Source: Collinsella sp. CAG:166 (GTDB lineage Bacteria > Actinomycetota > Coriobacteriia > Coriobacteriales > Coriobacteriaceae). Taken from it: 60,398 nt of DNA. Positions 15,770 to 23,676 of the stretch are shown piece by piece. How positions within the stretch are numbered: position 1 is the first letter of the stretch; each line of letters starts with the position of its first letter. Location: the NCBI GenBank assembly GCA_000434535.1, contig FR878701.1:738-61135 (forward strand), written 5' to 3'. Below the pieces are notes generated by a model, which searched no databases, was not told the DNA's origin, and saw only the letters and a list, made by a program, of their open reading frames with translations. Both the position numbers and the translations under genes were made by a program.

Positions 15770-18325
15770 GTGTCTGATCAACAGCAAGAAAACGAAATAA
15801 CGACGACGCAAGCCGCTCCCGCTGCACCGGTTGCGTCGGACCAGGTCGCGGCGCCCGCGCAAACCTCGGCTCCTGAGACGCCTAAGGCTGCAACGGCTGA
15901 GAAGGCCGTGCCTGCAACTGGTGAGGAGGCTGCTCCGGCAAAGCCCAAGCGCACGCGCCGCGCGGCCAAGCCTGCCGCTGACGGCGAGGAGGTCACCAAG
16001 CCCAAGCGCCGTACCGCGCGCACGACGCGCGCCAAGCGCACCGTTGCAGCTGACTCCTCGGCGCCGATTTCCGATGAGGTCGCGCAGGCACGTGCGTTGG
16101 CGCAGATTAGCGAGGCTCAGGTGGTGCGCGCCCGCCGTCGTGCTGCCGAGCGCGAGGCCGCGGCTCTGACCGAGCTTGCAGCTCCGTCTGTGCCCGAGAC
16201 GCCTGCCGCCACCGAGACCCCTGTCGCCGACCAGCCAACCGAGAAGCCGGTACCGCGCACACGCCGTCGCACGGCTGCTAAGGCCGAGCAGGTTGCCGAT
16301 CAGGTAACCCCCGAGCTCGCTGAGGCTTCGGTCCGTTCCGCGGCAGGGGAGGGCACATCGCCTGTTGAGCCCGCTGCGCCTGCCGAGGCCAGCGAAGTTC
16401 CCGTTGTCGATCCGGCTTTGCGCCCGCACCGTCGCGGTCGCAAGCCCAAGGCTTTCGTCGAGGCCGAGAAGGCCGCAGCCGCAGCCGCCGCCGCTCGGGA
16501 TGCTGCGGCGACCGCCGAGCCTGCAACCGCTGCCGACGCGCCCGTCCAGGATGCTACGACTTCCGAGGCCGTTTCTGCTGATGTCGAGCCCGCCGACGTC
16601 CGCCCTGGTCGCAGCCATCGTACTGCTGCTAAGTGCACGTCCAAGGCCAAGGCTGCCAAGAAGGGTGCGTCCGAGGATTCCGCCGAGACGACCGCCGATG
16701 CATCGACTGATGCCGCCGAGCCCCAAGACGTCGAACAGTCTGCGTCCGAGAAGCCCAAGCGCGGTCGCAAGAAGTCCGCTAAGGCCAAGGCCGCCGAGCA
16801 GCATGCCGAGGCCGAGCCGCAGGGCGATTCCAATGCCGAGGCCAGCGATGATGCTTCGGCTAACGAAGACGCCGCCGCAGCCGATGGCGCCGCGTCCGCT
16901 GAGGCCGATGACAACGCTCGCCCCAACCGTCGCCAGCACAAGCGCAACGAGGAGCGCAACGAGCGCAAGGACGAGCGCAACAACGACCGTCGCAGCCGCC
17001 AGCGCGATCGCAAACAGCGCAACAAGGAGCGCAACGCCGCCCCCACCGAGCCCACGCTTTCGCGTGAGGAACTCGCGGCCATGAAGGTCGCCGAACTGCG
17101 CGAGAAGGCCAAGGAGTTCGAGATCGAGACGACCGGCAAGAAGAAAGCCGAGCTCGTCGAAGAGATCTACGTCACCGCCGCGAAGGCCGAGGGCTTCCGC
17201 GACATCAAGGGCATTCTACAGATTCGCCCGGACAGCTCCGGCATCATCCACGCCCATGGCTACATGAAGTCCAACGACGATGCCTTCGTCCCCGCCTACC
17301 TCATCCGCTCCGCGCGCCTGCGCACGGGCGACGTCATCGAGGGCTCGCTGCGTCCTTCGCGCGGCGGCGACAAGCGCGCCGGCCTCGCCAAAATCACGAC
17401 CGTCAACGGTCTGGACCCCGAGCAGATTCGCAACCGTCCCAAGTTTGGTGACCTCACCCCGGTCTATCCCAATGAGCCGCTGCGCATGGAGCACGGCAAG
17501 GACTCCATTACCGGTCGCGCCATCGACATCGTGTCGCCGATCGGCAAGGGTCAGCGTGGCCTGATCGTGTCCCCGCCCAAGGCCGGTAAGACCACGATCC
17601 TCAAGAAGATCTGCCAGTCTATCTCGATTAACAACCCCGAGGTGCACCTCATCTGCCTGCTCGTCGACGAGCGCCCCGAAGAGGTCACCGATATGCAGCG
17701 TTCCATCAAGGGCGAGGTTGTGGCGTCGACCTTCGATATGCCCGCCGACAACCACACTCGTGTGGCAGAGCTCGTCATCGAGCGCGCCAAGCGCATCGTG
17801 GAGCTGGGTGGCGACGTCGTGGTGGTGCTCGACTCCATCACGCGTCTTGCCCGCGCCTACAACTTGGCGGCGCCCGCCTCGGGCCGCATCCTTTCGGGCG
17901 GCGTCGATTCGGCGGCCCTGTATCCGCCCAAGCGCTTCCTGGGCGCAGCCCGTAATATCGAGAACGGTGGCTCGCTCACCATCCTGGCCTCTGCCCTCAT
18001 CGACACCGGTTCCAAGATGGACGAAGTCATCTTTGAGGAGTTCAAGGGCACCGGCAACATGGAGCTTAAGCTCGACCGCGATCTTGCCGACCGTCGTATC
18101 TTCCCGGCCATTGACCCCGTTGCCTCCGGTACGCGCAACGAGGATCTGCTGGTCGACGAGCAGATGCGCCCGTTTGTCTTTGGCCTGCGTCGCATTCTTG
18201 CCGGCATGAACAACACCGAGCGCGCAGCCGCATCGTTTATCAAGGGTCTTAAGGGCACCAACACCAACCAGGAGTTCCTGGTGCGTTCGGCCAAAAAGCA
18301 CAGCGACTACGAGCAGACGTTCTAG
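15770..18325 (+). CDS. rho: Transcription termination factor Rho with long disordered N-terminal extension
   Basis: Hexameric RNA-dependent ATPase that ends transcription. The conserved core begins near residue 430 of 851: a Rho_N helix-bundle (LSREELAAMKVAELREKAKE), an RNA-binding cold-shock-like domain (GILQIRPDSSGIIHAHGYM), and the ATPase with Walker A SPPKAGKT near residue 600 and VVVLDSITRLARAYN. The first 430 residues are low complexity: alternating Ala/Pro/Glu stretches with KPKR/RRRTA blocks, then an Arg/Asn/Asp/Glu-rich segment just before the core. Such insertions are known in actinobacterial Rho and are thought to aid binding to structured GC-rich RNA. The start is GTG with a weak AGAAAG site, so the exact start is less certain than the function. 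Confidence 0.95.
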   Translation: MSDQQQENEITTTQAAPAAPVASDQVAAPAQTSAPETPKAATAEKAVPATGEEAAPAKPKRTRRAAKPAADGEEVTKPKRRTARTTRAKRTVAADSSAPISDEVAQARALAQISEAQVVRARRRAAEREAAALTELAAPSVPETPAATETPVADQPTEKPVPRTRRRTAAKAEQVADQVTPELAEASVRSAAGEGTSPVEPAAPAEASEVPVVDPALRPHRRGRKPKAFVEAEKAAAAAAAARDAAATAEPATAADAPVQDATTSEAVSADVEPADVRPGRSHRTAAKCTSKAKAAKKGASEDSAETTADASTDAAEPQDVEQSASEKPKRGRKKSAKAKAAEQHAEAEPQGDSNAEASDDASANEDAAAADGAASAEADDNARPNRRQHKRNEERNERKDERNNDRRSRQRDRKQRNKERNAAPTEPTLSREELAAMKVAELREKAKEFEIETTGKKKAELVEEIYVTAAKAEGFRDIKGILQIRPDSSGIIHAHGYMKSNDDAFVPAYLIRSARLRTGDVIEGSLRPSRGGDKRAGLAKITTVNGLDPEQIRNRPKFGDLTPVYPNEPLRMEHGKDSITGRAIDIVSPIGKGQRGLIVSPPKAGKTTILKKICQSISINNPEVHLICLLVDERPEEVTDMQRSIKGEVVASTFDMPADNHTRVAELVIERAKRIVELGGDVVVVLDSITRLARAYNLAAPASGRILSGGVDSAALYPPKRFLGAARNIENGGSLTILASALIDTGSKMDEVIFEEFKGTGNMELKLDRDLADRRIFPAIDPVASGTRNEDLLVDEQMRPFVFGLRRILAGMNNTERAAASFIKGLKGTNTNQEFLVRSAKKHSDYEQTF

Positions 18326-18363
18326 GTTGTCATCCACACGCAGCGATAGCCATCAATGCGATA

Positions 18364-18394
18364 AAGGGTCGGGGCTTTGAGCCTCGGCCCTTTT
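18364..18394 (+). terminator. Terminator of rho
   Basis: A 12-bp stem AAGGGTCGGGGC/GCCTCGGCCCTT with two G-U pairs and a TTTGA loop, followed by TT, located about 40 bases after the rho stop codon. Confidence 0.85.
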
Positions 18395-18638
18395 CCATAT
18401 CGCCGCTCCGCGCTTATTTTTAACCATAAGACCGACGAGCAGCAGGTTTCCCGTTTCAATCCGACATCGTCGCTTGCAATCGACGGGGCGGTTTCGCATA
18501 ATAGCTTTTAAGCTTCGCGACGGAAAACGCAGATGAAACGAACCATATACCGTTGCTTTGGGGCATAGCCCCGCTTCATCTTCTCTCGCGCAGCCAACTG
18601 AATGATGCGATTTGGGTGCTGGAAGATGGGGAGAGCTC

Positions 18639-20039
18639 ATGGCTTCTTCTGATGCAACACAACGAGCAGTCCTTGCCGGACTTTCGTGCGGGATCGGCCT
18701 TGCCGCTCCCGTGGTTATGTATGCCGCGACGCTGCCGTTTTCGTCTGTGAACGAGACGGTCGTGGCGGGTGCGGTTCCCTTCGCCGTGGGCGCGGTGGCG
18801 GGCGTGGGTATCTATGCCGCCTCGCTGGGTATCTCCGAGTATCGTGCGCAGCGTGAAGAGCGTCTGTTCCAGCCCGATGCCATGGGCGGTGCCGCCAATC
18901 TCAATCAGCATCAAAGCGAGTTCAAGACCGCCTCGATTCCAGCTCAGCAGCAGGATGCGACTCCTTACGCTGCGGCTTCTGCTTCTCAGGCTCAGGCGGA
19001 GCAGTCTACCTCGGCATTCCTTTCCGGCCTGACCGGTGCGTTCCAGCGCCGTCATGCCGATGATGGTGTCCCTACCATCGCTCGAGCCGCAGATGCTATG
19101 GACGAGGACGAGGCTTGGTCCATGATCGACAGTATGCTCGACGACGATTCGCCGGTGAGCTGCGACCCTGCACACTCGCGCGACGTCTATCAAGTCGCCA
19201 TCGACGAGCTCACCAACGGCGGGCAGACCGGCTCCTTCAATCGCGACGACATCGCCGCCGCGGCACGCGCCGTGTCTGGTTCCCAGGCCGCCCCTGCGGG
19301 CAGCACGGCGGCTTTCGTGGCACTCGTTGCCAACGCGGCAGCCAATAACGCCTACAACGCTACCTCGGCGGACGCGAACGCTTCTGCCGACAATTCGTAC
19401 GTTGATGAAGCCATGACTGCGGACGAGGAGGCCGTTGCCGCCCGCCGTGCCGCCGAAAGCTCGCTTTGGGGCGCTCCTGCCCAGCAGCAGGCGGCTGAGG
19501 CTGCGCCGTACAATGCAAACCTCGCCAGCATGCCTATCATCTCCGGTGCCGTGGACATCGATCTCGATGACCTCGATGAGCCTGCAGCCATCACCGCATC
19601 GATTGATGCCCAAGATCGCATCGACACCGGCGACCTTCCGGACGCCTCGCTCGAGGTTGATGTTCCCATGGCCGATTACTCGGGCCACGAGGACATGTGG
19701 GCCGCCGCCACCGCGATTCTGGATGAGATTGACGAGCCTGCTCCTGTTGCAGCCCCCGCTCCCGTCGCTGCCCCTCAGCCTGCTGCCCCCGCCTATGTCG
19801 GCCGTCACAGTGCTGTGTTCCCCGAGGATACTGCCCGTATCTCGCGCGAGAGCATCGAGCGGGCCGAGGCTATTGCCGCCGGCATTATGGAAAACCGTCG
19901 TCACGAGCGCGTCAATCAGATCCTCGAGGAAGAGATCGAGCGCCTGCAGTCCTCAACTGCCAAGCGTACGGGCCGTGCCTATCTGAGCGTTATCGAGGGC
20001 GGTACCGCCAGCTTCGCGCCGCTCCGCGCGGAGGCATAA
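18639..20039 (+). CDS. Membrane protein with long acidic, Ala-rich tail, function unknown
   Basis: A 466-residue protein with no family I recognise. Two hydrophobic segments (about residues 9-31 and 43-66) form an N-terminal hairpin in the membrane. The remaining 400 residues are hydrophilic, rich in Ala, Asp and Glu, with an Ala/Pro linker near residues 368-385 and a charged helix near the end (ERVNQILEEEIERLQ). This suggests a cytoplasmic scaffold or unstructured tail. The ATG at 18639 follows GGGGAGAG; an upstream TTG is rejected. The VanZ-like gene starts seven bases after its stop, so the two are almost certainly cotranscribed. Confidence 0.8.
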   Translation: MASSDATQRAVLAGLSCGIGLAAPVVMYAATLPFSSVNETVVAGAVPFAVGAVAGVGIYAASLGISEYRAQREERLFQPDAMGGAANLNQHQSEFKTASIPAQQQDATPYAAASASQAQAEQSTSAFLSGLTGAFQRRHADDGVPTIARAADAMDEDEAWSMIDSMLDDDSPVSCDPAHSRDVYQVAIDELTNGGQTGSFNRDDIAAAARAVSGSQAAPAGSTAAFVALVANAAANNAYNATSADANASADNSYVDEAMTADEEAVAARRAAESSLWGAPAQQQAAEAAPYNANLASMPIISGAVDIDLDDLDEPAAITASIDAQDRIDTGDLPDASLEVDVPMADYSGHEDMWAAATAILDEIDEPAPVAAPAPVAAPQPAAPAYVGRHSAVFPEDTARISRESIERAEAIAAGIMENRRHERVNQILEEEIERLQSSTAKRTGRAYLSVIEGGTASFAPLRAEA

Positions 20040-20046
20040 CTTCTGC

Positions 20047-20496
20047 ATGGCTAAGATCAATCGAAAATGGGCGGTTGTAACCTGCCTGATGGCGCTCTTG
20101 ATCTGGGGCAATTCGCTGGTTCCCGGCTCGGGGTCGGGCTCGCTGAGCCTAACGGTCATGGAAGCTATCCGCGGTTTCCTGCACGGCGTGGGACTTCCAT
20201 ATGAATGGGTGACCAACTTTGTTGTTCGCAAGTGCGCGCATTTTACCGAGTATATGGTGCTCGGCATCTTGGCAACGCACGCCTTTGATTTTGAGGGCCG
20301 GCGCACCTTTGACGTGCTGCTGCCCACGGCGGTGTTCCTGCTGCTGATTCCTTCGATCGACGAGACGATTCAGCTCTTTGTGCCGGGACGCGCCGGCATG
20401 ATCACCGATGTGATGATCGACTGCTGTGGAGCGGCAACGGGCGTTGTGCTCCGATATCTACTACGATCGCTCATATGTGCCAAAAAGGCCGCCTAG
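20047..20496 (+). CDS. VanZ family membrane protein
   Basis: A 149-residue protein with four predicted membrane helices. The motif RKCAHFTEYMVLG and the IDETIQLFVPGRAGMITDVMIDCCGAATG block mark the VanZ family. The founding member gives low-level teicoplanin resistance; most others have no assigned role but are tied to the cell envelope. It is the second gene of a two-gene unit with the preceding membrane protein. Its last codons lie inside the left arm of the shared terminator, so coding and termination sequences overlap. Confidence 0.85.
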   Translation: MAKINRKWAVVTCLMALLIWGNSLVPGSGSGSLSLTVMEAIRGFLHGVGLPYEWVTNFVVRKCAHFTEYMVLGILATHAFDFEGRRTFDVLLPTAVFLLLIPSIDETIQLFVPGRAGMITDVMIDCCGAATGVVLRYLLRSLICAKKAA

Positions 20497-20527
20497 GACG
20501 TATGCTTGGTGCTAGGCGGCCTTTTTT
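20482..20527. terminator. Bidirectional terminator between convergent genes
   Basis: A perfect 15-bp inverted repeat (AAAAAGGCCGCCTAG at 20482-20496, complement at 20512-20526) with T-runs on both strands. It serves the vanZ-like gene on the plus strand and the convergent ROK kinase on the minus strand. Confidence 0.92.
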
Positions 20528-20609
20528 ATTAGAGGGCTTATATAGGGCGTGGTGGCGTCGTTCCGTAGGTTGGATTTGCCGGGCGCGCCACGCCCTGTGG
20601 GTGCGTCTG

Positions 20610-21500
20610 TTACTGAAGCGCCTGCGCGCCCAGGGCCAGGCAGCCCATGATGCCCTGCTTGCCCTCAAGGCTGTTGTTGACAATATAGGTATCGATGTCG
20701 TTGACCTCGGGCGTGACGATATAACCGTTGAGCATCTCGGCGCACTTCTTGCGCGCGAGCGGCACGATGGGGGTGTGGTCGGCCACGCCGCCACCGATGA
20801 TGATCTTTTGCGGCGCGTAGCACAGCGTGTAGGTCATGAGCGCCTGTGCCAGATAGCCTGCGAGCAGGTCCATGGCCTCCGGGTCATCGGCCATGTCTCC
20901 GGCGCTCTTGCCATCCCAGCGCTTTTTAACGCCGGGGCCGGCGATGAGACCCTCGAGGCAATTGTCGTGGAAGGGGCAGGCGCTGTGCTCGCCAATGGTG
21001 TCGCGCGGGTCGCGCGTGACCAGGATGTGGCCGGCCTCGGGATGCATCATGCCGTGTACGAGTTTACCGCCCGAGAGCACGCCGGCGCCCACGCCGGTGC
21101 CGATGGTCAGATACACAACGTCAGTGAGGCCCTGGGCGCAACCAAAGGTGACCTCGCCCAGGCAGGCGACGTTGACGTCGGTGTCGTAGCCGCAGGGGAT
21201 ATTGAGCTCGTTTTGGATAGTGCCCAGCAGGTCAAAGTAGCGCCATGCCGTTTTGGGCGTCTCCAGGATCTTGCCGTATTGGGGCGAGGCAGGGTTGACT
21301 GCGGTGGGGCCAAAGGCGCCGATGCCCAGCGCGGCGATGCCCTTGTCGGCAAACCATGCATTGACGGCCTCAACGGTCTCCTGCGGGGTCGTGGTCGCGA
21401 TCTGCTCACGCTCCAGGACCGTACCGTCTGCATAGCCCGTGGCGCAGACCATCTTGGTGCCGCCGGCCTCGAGCGCTCCGATAAGCTGCTGTTCTGCCAT
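20610..21500 (-). CDS. ROK family sugar kinase, probable fructokinase
   Basis: A 296-residue cytoplasmic kinase that probably phosphorylates fructose to fructose-6-phosphate. It has the N-terminal phosphate-binding GALEAGGTK (residues 8-16), the DTDVN segment with the catalytic Asp near 106-108, IGTGVGAG at 133-140, and the ROK zinc site with His158, Cys175, His178 and Cys181 (HSACPFHDNCLEG). The HPEAGH motif and overall length match the Bacillus YdhR/ScrK fructokinase subgroup. The ATG at 21500 follows AGAGAGGAA. No sugar transporter is adjacent, so the substrate rests on family resemblance. Confidence 0.82.
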   Translation of the reverse strand: MAEQQLIGALEAGGTKMVCATGYADGTVLEREQIATTTPQETVEAVNAWFADKGIAALGIGAFGPTAVNPASPQYGKILETPKTAWRYFDLLGTIQNELNIPCGYDTDVNVACLGEVTFGCAQGLTDVVYLTIGTGVGAGVLSGGKLVHGMMHPEAGHILVTRDPRDTIGEHSACPFHDNCLEGLIAGPGVKKRWDGKSAGDMADDPEAMDLLAGYLAQALMTYTLCYAPQKIIIGGGVADHTPIVPLARKKCAEMLNGYIVTPEVNDIDTYIVNNSLEGKQGIMGCLALGAQALQ

Positions 21501-21573
21501 AGTATTCCTCTCTCTGGGACGAGTTGCTCCGTGACTAAAGTATAGGGCTCTAAACCATTTAAGAAAGCGCTAT

Positions 21574-21616
21574 AAAAAGAAGCCTCGCAACGTGGCAGGC
21601 GGTGCGGGGCTTCTTT
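21574..21616 (-). terminator. Terminator of the aminotransferase gene
   Basis: On the minus strand the 14-bp stem AAAGAAGCCCCGCA/TGCGAGGCTTCTTT (one wobble pair) is followed by further T residues. It begins about 25 bases after the aminotransferase stop. Confidence 0.85.
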
Positions 21617-21641
21617 GGTTGCTTTAGTTGCCGGGCCGTCC

Positions 21642-22823
21642 TTACCCGCGCGGCTTGATTTTATCACGTAGCGACTTGAGGTTCTCCAGTGCCGCGTTAA
21701 GCGTCTCGTCCCGCTTGGCAAAGTGGAAACGAATCAGATGGTTGACGGGCTCGCGGAAGAAGCTCGAGCCGGGCACGGCGCCCACGCCCACCTTGGATGC
21801 GAGGTCCTCGCAGAATTCGAGGTCGCTGTCATAGCCAAACTCAGAGATGTCCATCATGACGTAGTAGGCGCCCTGCGGCACGTTATGCTCAAGACCGATG
21901 CTATCGAGCCCCTGGCAGAACAGGTCGCGTTTGGCGGTGTAGAGGTCGAGGACCTCATCGTAATAGCTGTCGTCGAAGTTGAGGGCGGTGACAACGGCTT
22001 CCTGCAGGGGAGCGGCGGCACCCACGGTGAGAAAGTCGTGGACCTTCTTGATGCGCTCGGTGATCTGGGCCGGGGCGATGGTGTAGCCCAGACGCCAGCC
22101 GGTGATGGAGTACGTCTTAGACAGCGAGCTGCAGCTGATGGTTCGCTCGAACATGCCGGGCAGCGTGGCCATGTAGACGTGCTCATGGGGCGCGTAGACG
22201 ATGTGCTCGTAGACTTCGTCGGTGATGCAGTACGCGTCGTACTTTTTGCACAGGTCGGCGATAAAGGTGAGCTCTTCGCGCGTAAAGACCTTGCCGCAGG
22301 GGTTGGAAGGGTTGCACAGGACGATGGCCTTGGGGTCGTTGTCGCGGAAGGCAGCCTCGAGCGCCTCGCGGTCAAAGTCGAATGTGGGCGGGTTGAGCGG
22401 CACATAGATGGGCTCGGCACCCGAGAGAATGGTGTCAGCGCCGTAGTTCTCGTAGAACGGCGAGAAGATGACGACCTTGTCTCCGGGGTTCGTAACCGTC
22501 ATCATGGCGGCCATCATGGCCTCGGTGGAGCCGCAGGTGACCACGATATTCTGGTTGGGGTCGATCGGCATGCCCATAAAGTGCTCCTGTTTGGCGGCGA
22601 GCGCCTCGCGCATGGCCTGGGAGCCCCAGGTAATGGAGTACTGGTGGTAGAGCGGCTCGGGGTCGGCGGCGATGGTGCTCAGGCTGTTGAGCAGCTGCGC
22701 CGGAGGATCGAAGTCGGGGAAGCCCTGCGAGAGATTGACGGCATCGTACTTATTGGAGATGCGTGTCATGCGGCGGATGACCGAATCGGTAAATGTTGCC
22801 GTGCGGTTGGAGAGTTCTTTCAT
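21642..22823 (-). CDS. PLP-dependent aminotransferase, class I/II
   Basis: A 393-residue fold-type I aminotransferase. The pyridoxal-phosphate lysine is Lys236 in SSLSKTYSITGWRLGY. NPSNPCGKVF at 171-180 and ITDEVYEHIVY near 200 hold the cofactor-ring contacts, and a C-terminal RFHFA carries the substrate-carboxylate arginine. It resembles the aspartate/kynurenine/methionine aminotransferase group, and the exact amino acid cannot be read from sequence. The ATG at 22823 has AAAGGA upstream. It is transcribed alone on the minus strand, divergent from the tRNA cluster. Confidence 0.88.
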   Translation of the reverse strand: MKELSNRTATFTDSVIRRMTRISNKYDAVNLSQGFPDFDPPAQLLNSLSTIAADPEPLYHQYSITWGSQAMREALAAKQEHFMGMPIDPNQNIVVTCGSTEAMMAAMMTVTNPGDKVVIFSPFYENYGADTILSGAEPIYVPLNPPTFDFDREALEAAFRDNDPKAIVLCNPSNPCGKVFTREELTFIADLCKKYDAYCITDEVYEHIVYAPHEHVYMATLPGMFERTISCSSLSKTYSITGWRLGYTIAPAQITERIKKVHDFLTVGAAAPLQEAVVTALNFDDSYYDEVLDLYTAKRDLFCQGLDSIGLEHNVPQGAYYVMMDISEFGYDSDLEFCEDLASKVGVGAVPGSSFFREPVNHLIRFHFAKRDETLNAALENLKSLRDKIKPRG

Positions 22824-22989
22824 GCCGGTCCTTTCGAGGATTTGCAGTGGGGCAAGTTTACTCCTATGGAACCGGTGGGAATTGCTCGAAACGCGCTCGA
22901 AAAACTCTTTTCAAAATTCTTGAAAATTGGGGCTTGCATCGCGTGGCGTTCCTTGCAATAATAGTCGAGCGCGAAGCGCACAGGACACG

Positions 22990-23066
22990 GTGGGTGTAGC
23001 TCAGTTGGCTAGAGCGACGGGTTGTGGTCCCGTAGGTCGAGGGTTCGAGTCCCTTTACCCACCCCA
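22990..23066 (+). tRNA. tRNA-His (anticodon GTG)
   Basis: Cloverleaf with acceptor GTGGGTG/TACCCAC, D arm GCTC/GAGC, anticodon stem ACGGG/CCCGT with loop TTGTGGT giving GTG, and T arm GAGGG-TTCGAGT-CCCTT. A G at 22989 pairs with discriminator C23063, the extra -1 G pair of histidine tRNAs. The 3' CCA is encoded (23064-23066). Confidence 0.95.
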
Positions 23067-23088
23067 GTTCTTGCTTCGTGTTGATATC

Positions 23089-23164
23089 GGGTCGTTAGCT
23101 CAGTTGGTAGAGCAGGGGACTCTTAATCCCAAGGTCCAGGGTTCGACCCCCTGACGGCCCACCA
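23089..23164 (+). tRNA. tRNA-Lys (anticodon CTT), copy 1
   Basis: Acceptor GGGTCGT/ACGGCCC, D arm GCTC/GAGC, anticodon stem GGGGA/TCCCA with loop CTCTTAA giving CTT, T arm CAGGG-TTCGACC-CCCTG. CCA is encoded at 23162-23164. It is 22 bases after tRNA-His and probably cotranscribed. A perfect 10-bp hairpin CTAAAGTCCG/CGGACTTTAG (23178-23203) follows and may be a processing signal. Confidence 0.95.
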
Positions 23165-23207
23165 CACGATATCTCCTCTAAAGTCCGCCACAACGGACTT
23201 TAGCTTT

Positions 23208-23280
23208 GGGTCGTTAGCTCAGTTGGTAGAGCAGGGGACTCTTAATCCCAAGGTCCAGGGTTCGACCCCCTGACGGCCCA
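23208..23280 (+). tRNA. tRNA-Lys (anticodon CTT), copy 2
   Basis: Identical in the mature sequence to the copy at 23089 but without an encoded CCA (CCC follows). The pair is a recent tandem duplication. A terminator follows directly. Confidence 0.95.
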
Positions 23281-23293
23281 CCCAAAGATTGTT

Positions 23294-23324
23294 AAAGCGA
23301 CTGGCTCAGGCTGGTCGCTTTTTT
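23294..23324 (+). terminator. Terminator of the His-Lys-Lys tRNA cluster
   Basis: A 12-bp stem AAAGCGACTGGC/GCTGGTCGCTTT with wobble pairs and a TCAG loop, followed by T residues. Confidence 0.85.
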
Positions 23325-23550
23325 GTTGACCTCGTATGGGGTCGAACCCGTAAGGGCGCGGAGCTGAGGAAATACGTAAGCATTTACCAGCGTAGCGCGC
23401 AAGGCGCCTTGGCGCCGCAGCGGCTGCCTGCGCAGCAGGCTGACCCCCTGATGGCCCACCAAAGCAAGTTAAGACGGTCAACCTCGGTTGGCCGTCTTTT
23501 TTGTTGACCTTGCATGGGGTCGAACCCGTCGGGGCGCGGAGCTGAGGAAA
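23320..23550 (+). repeat. Duplicated block downstream of tRNA-Lys with decayed tRNA 3' end
   Basis: Two direct copies of about 50 bp (23320-23372 and 23498-23550) share TTGACC, TGGGGTCGAACCCG and GGCGCGGAGCTGAGGAAA. Between them, 23442-23460 reads GACCCCCTGATGGCCCACC, the T-arm/acceptor 3' end of tRNA-Lys with one change, followed by a second terminator at 23471-23502. The GGGGTCGAACCC part of each copy is itself the reverse complement of the T arm. It looks like the scar of repeated tRNA-Lys duplication or of integration at its 3' end. Confidence 0.65.
23471..23502 (+). terminator. Second terminator after the tRNA-Lys remnant
   Basis: A stem AAGACGGTCAACC/GGTTGGCCGTCTT with one wobble pair and a very short loop, followed by T residues. 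It sits after the decayed tRNA 3' end just as the first terminator sits after intact tRNA-Lys. Confidence 0.8.
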
Positions 23551-23676
23551 CTGCACTGTGATTCCCTTAGGGAAACACGGCTAAAGCCCCATAAACGTGC
23601 TCTCCTTATGAGAATTATGCTCATGGGGCTCGATGCATGTTGAGAAGTTGTGATCAAACTCAAAGTGAGAATCGAT

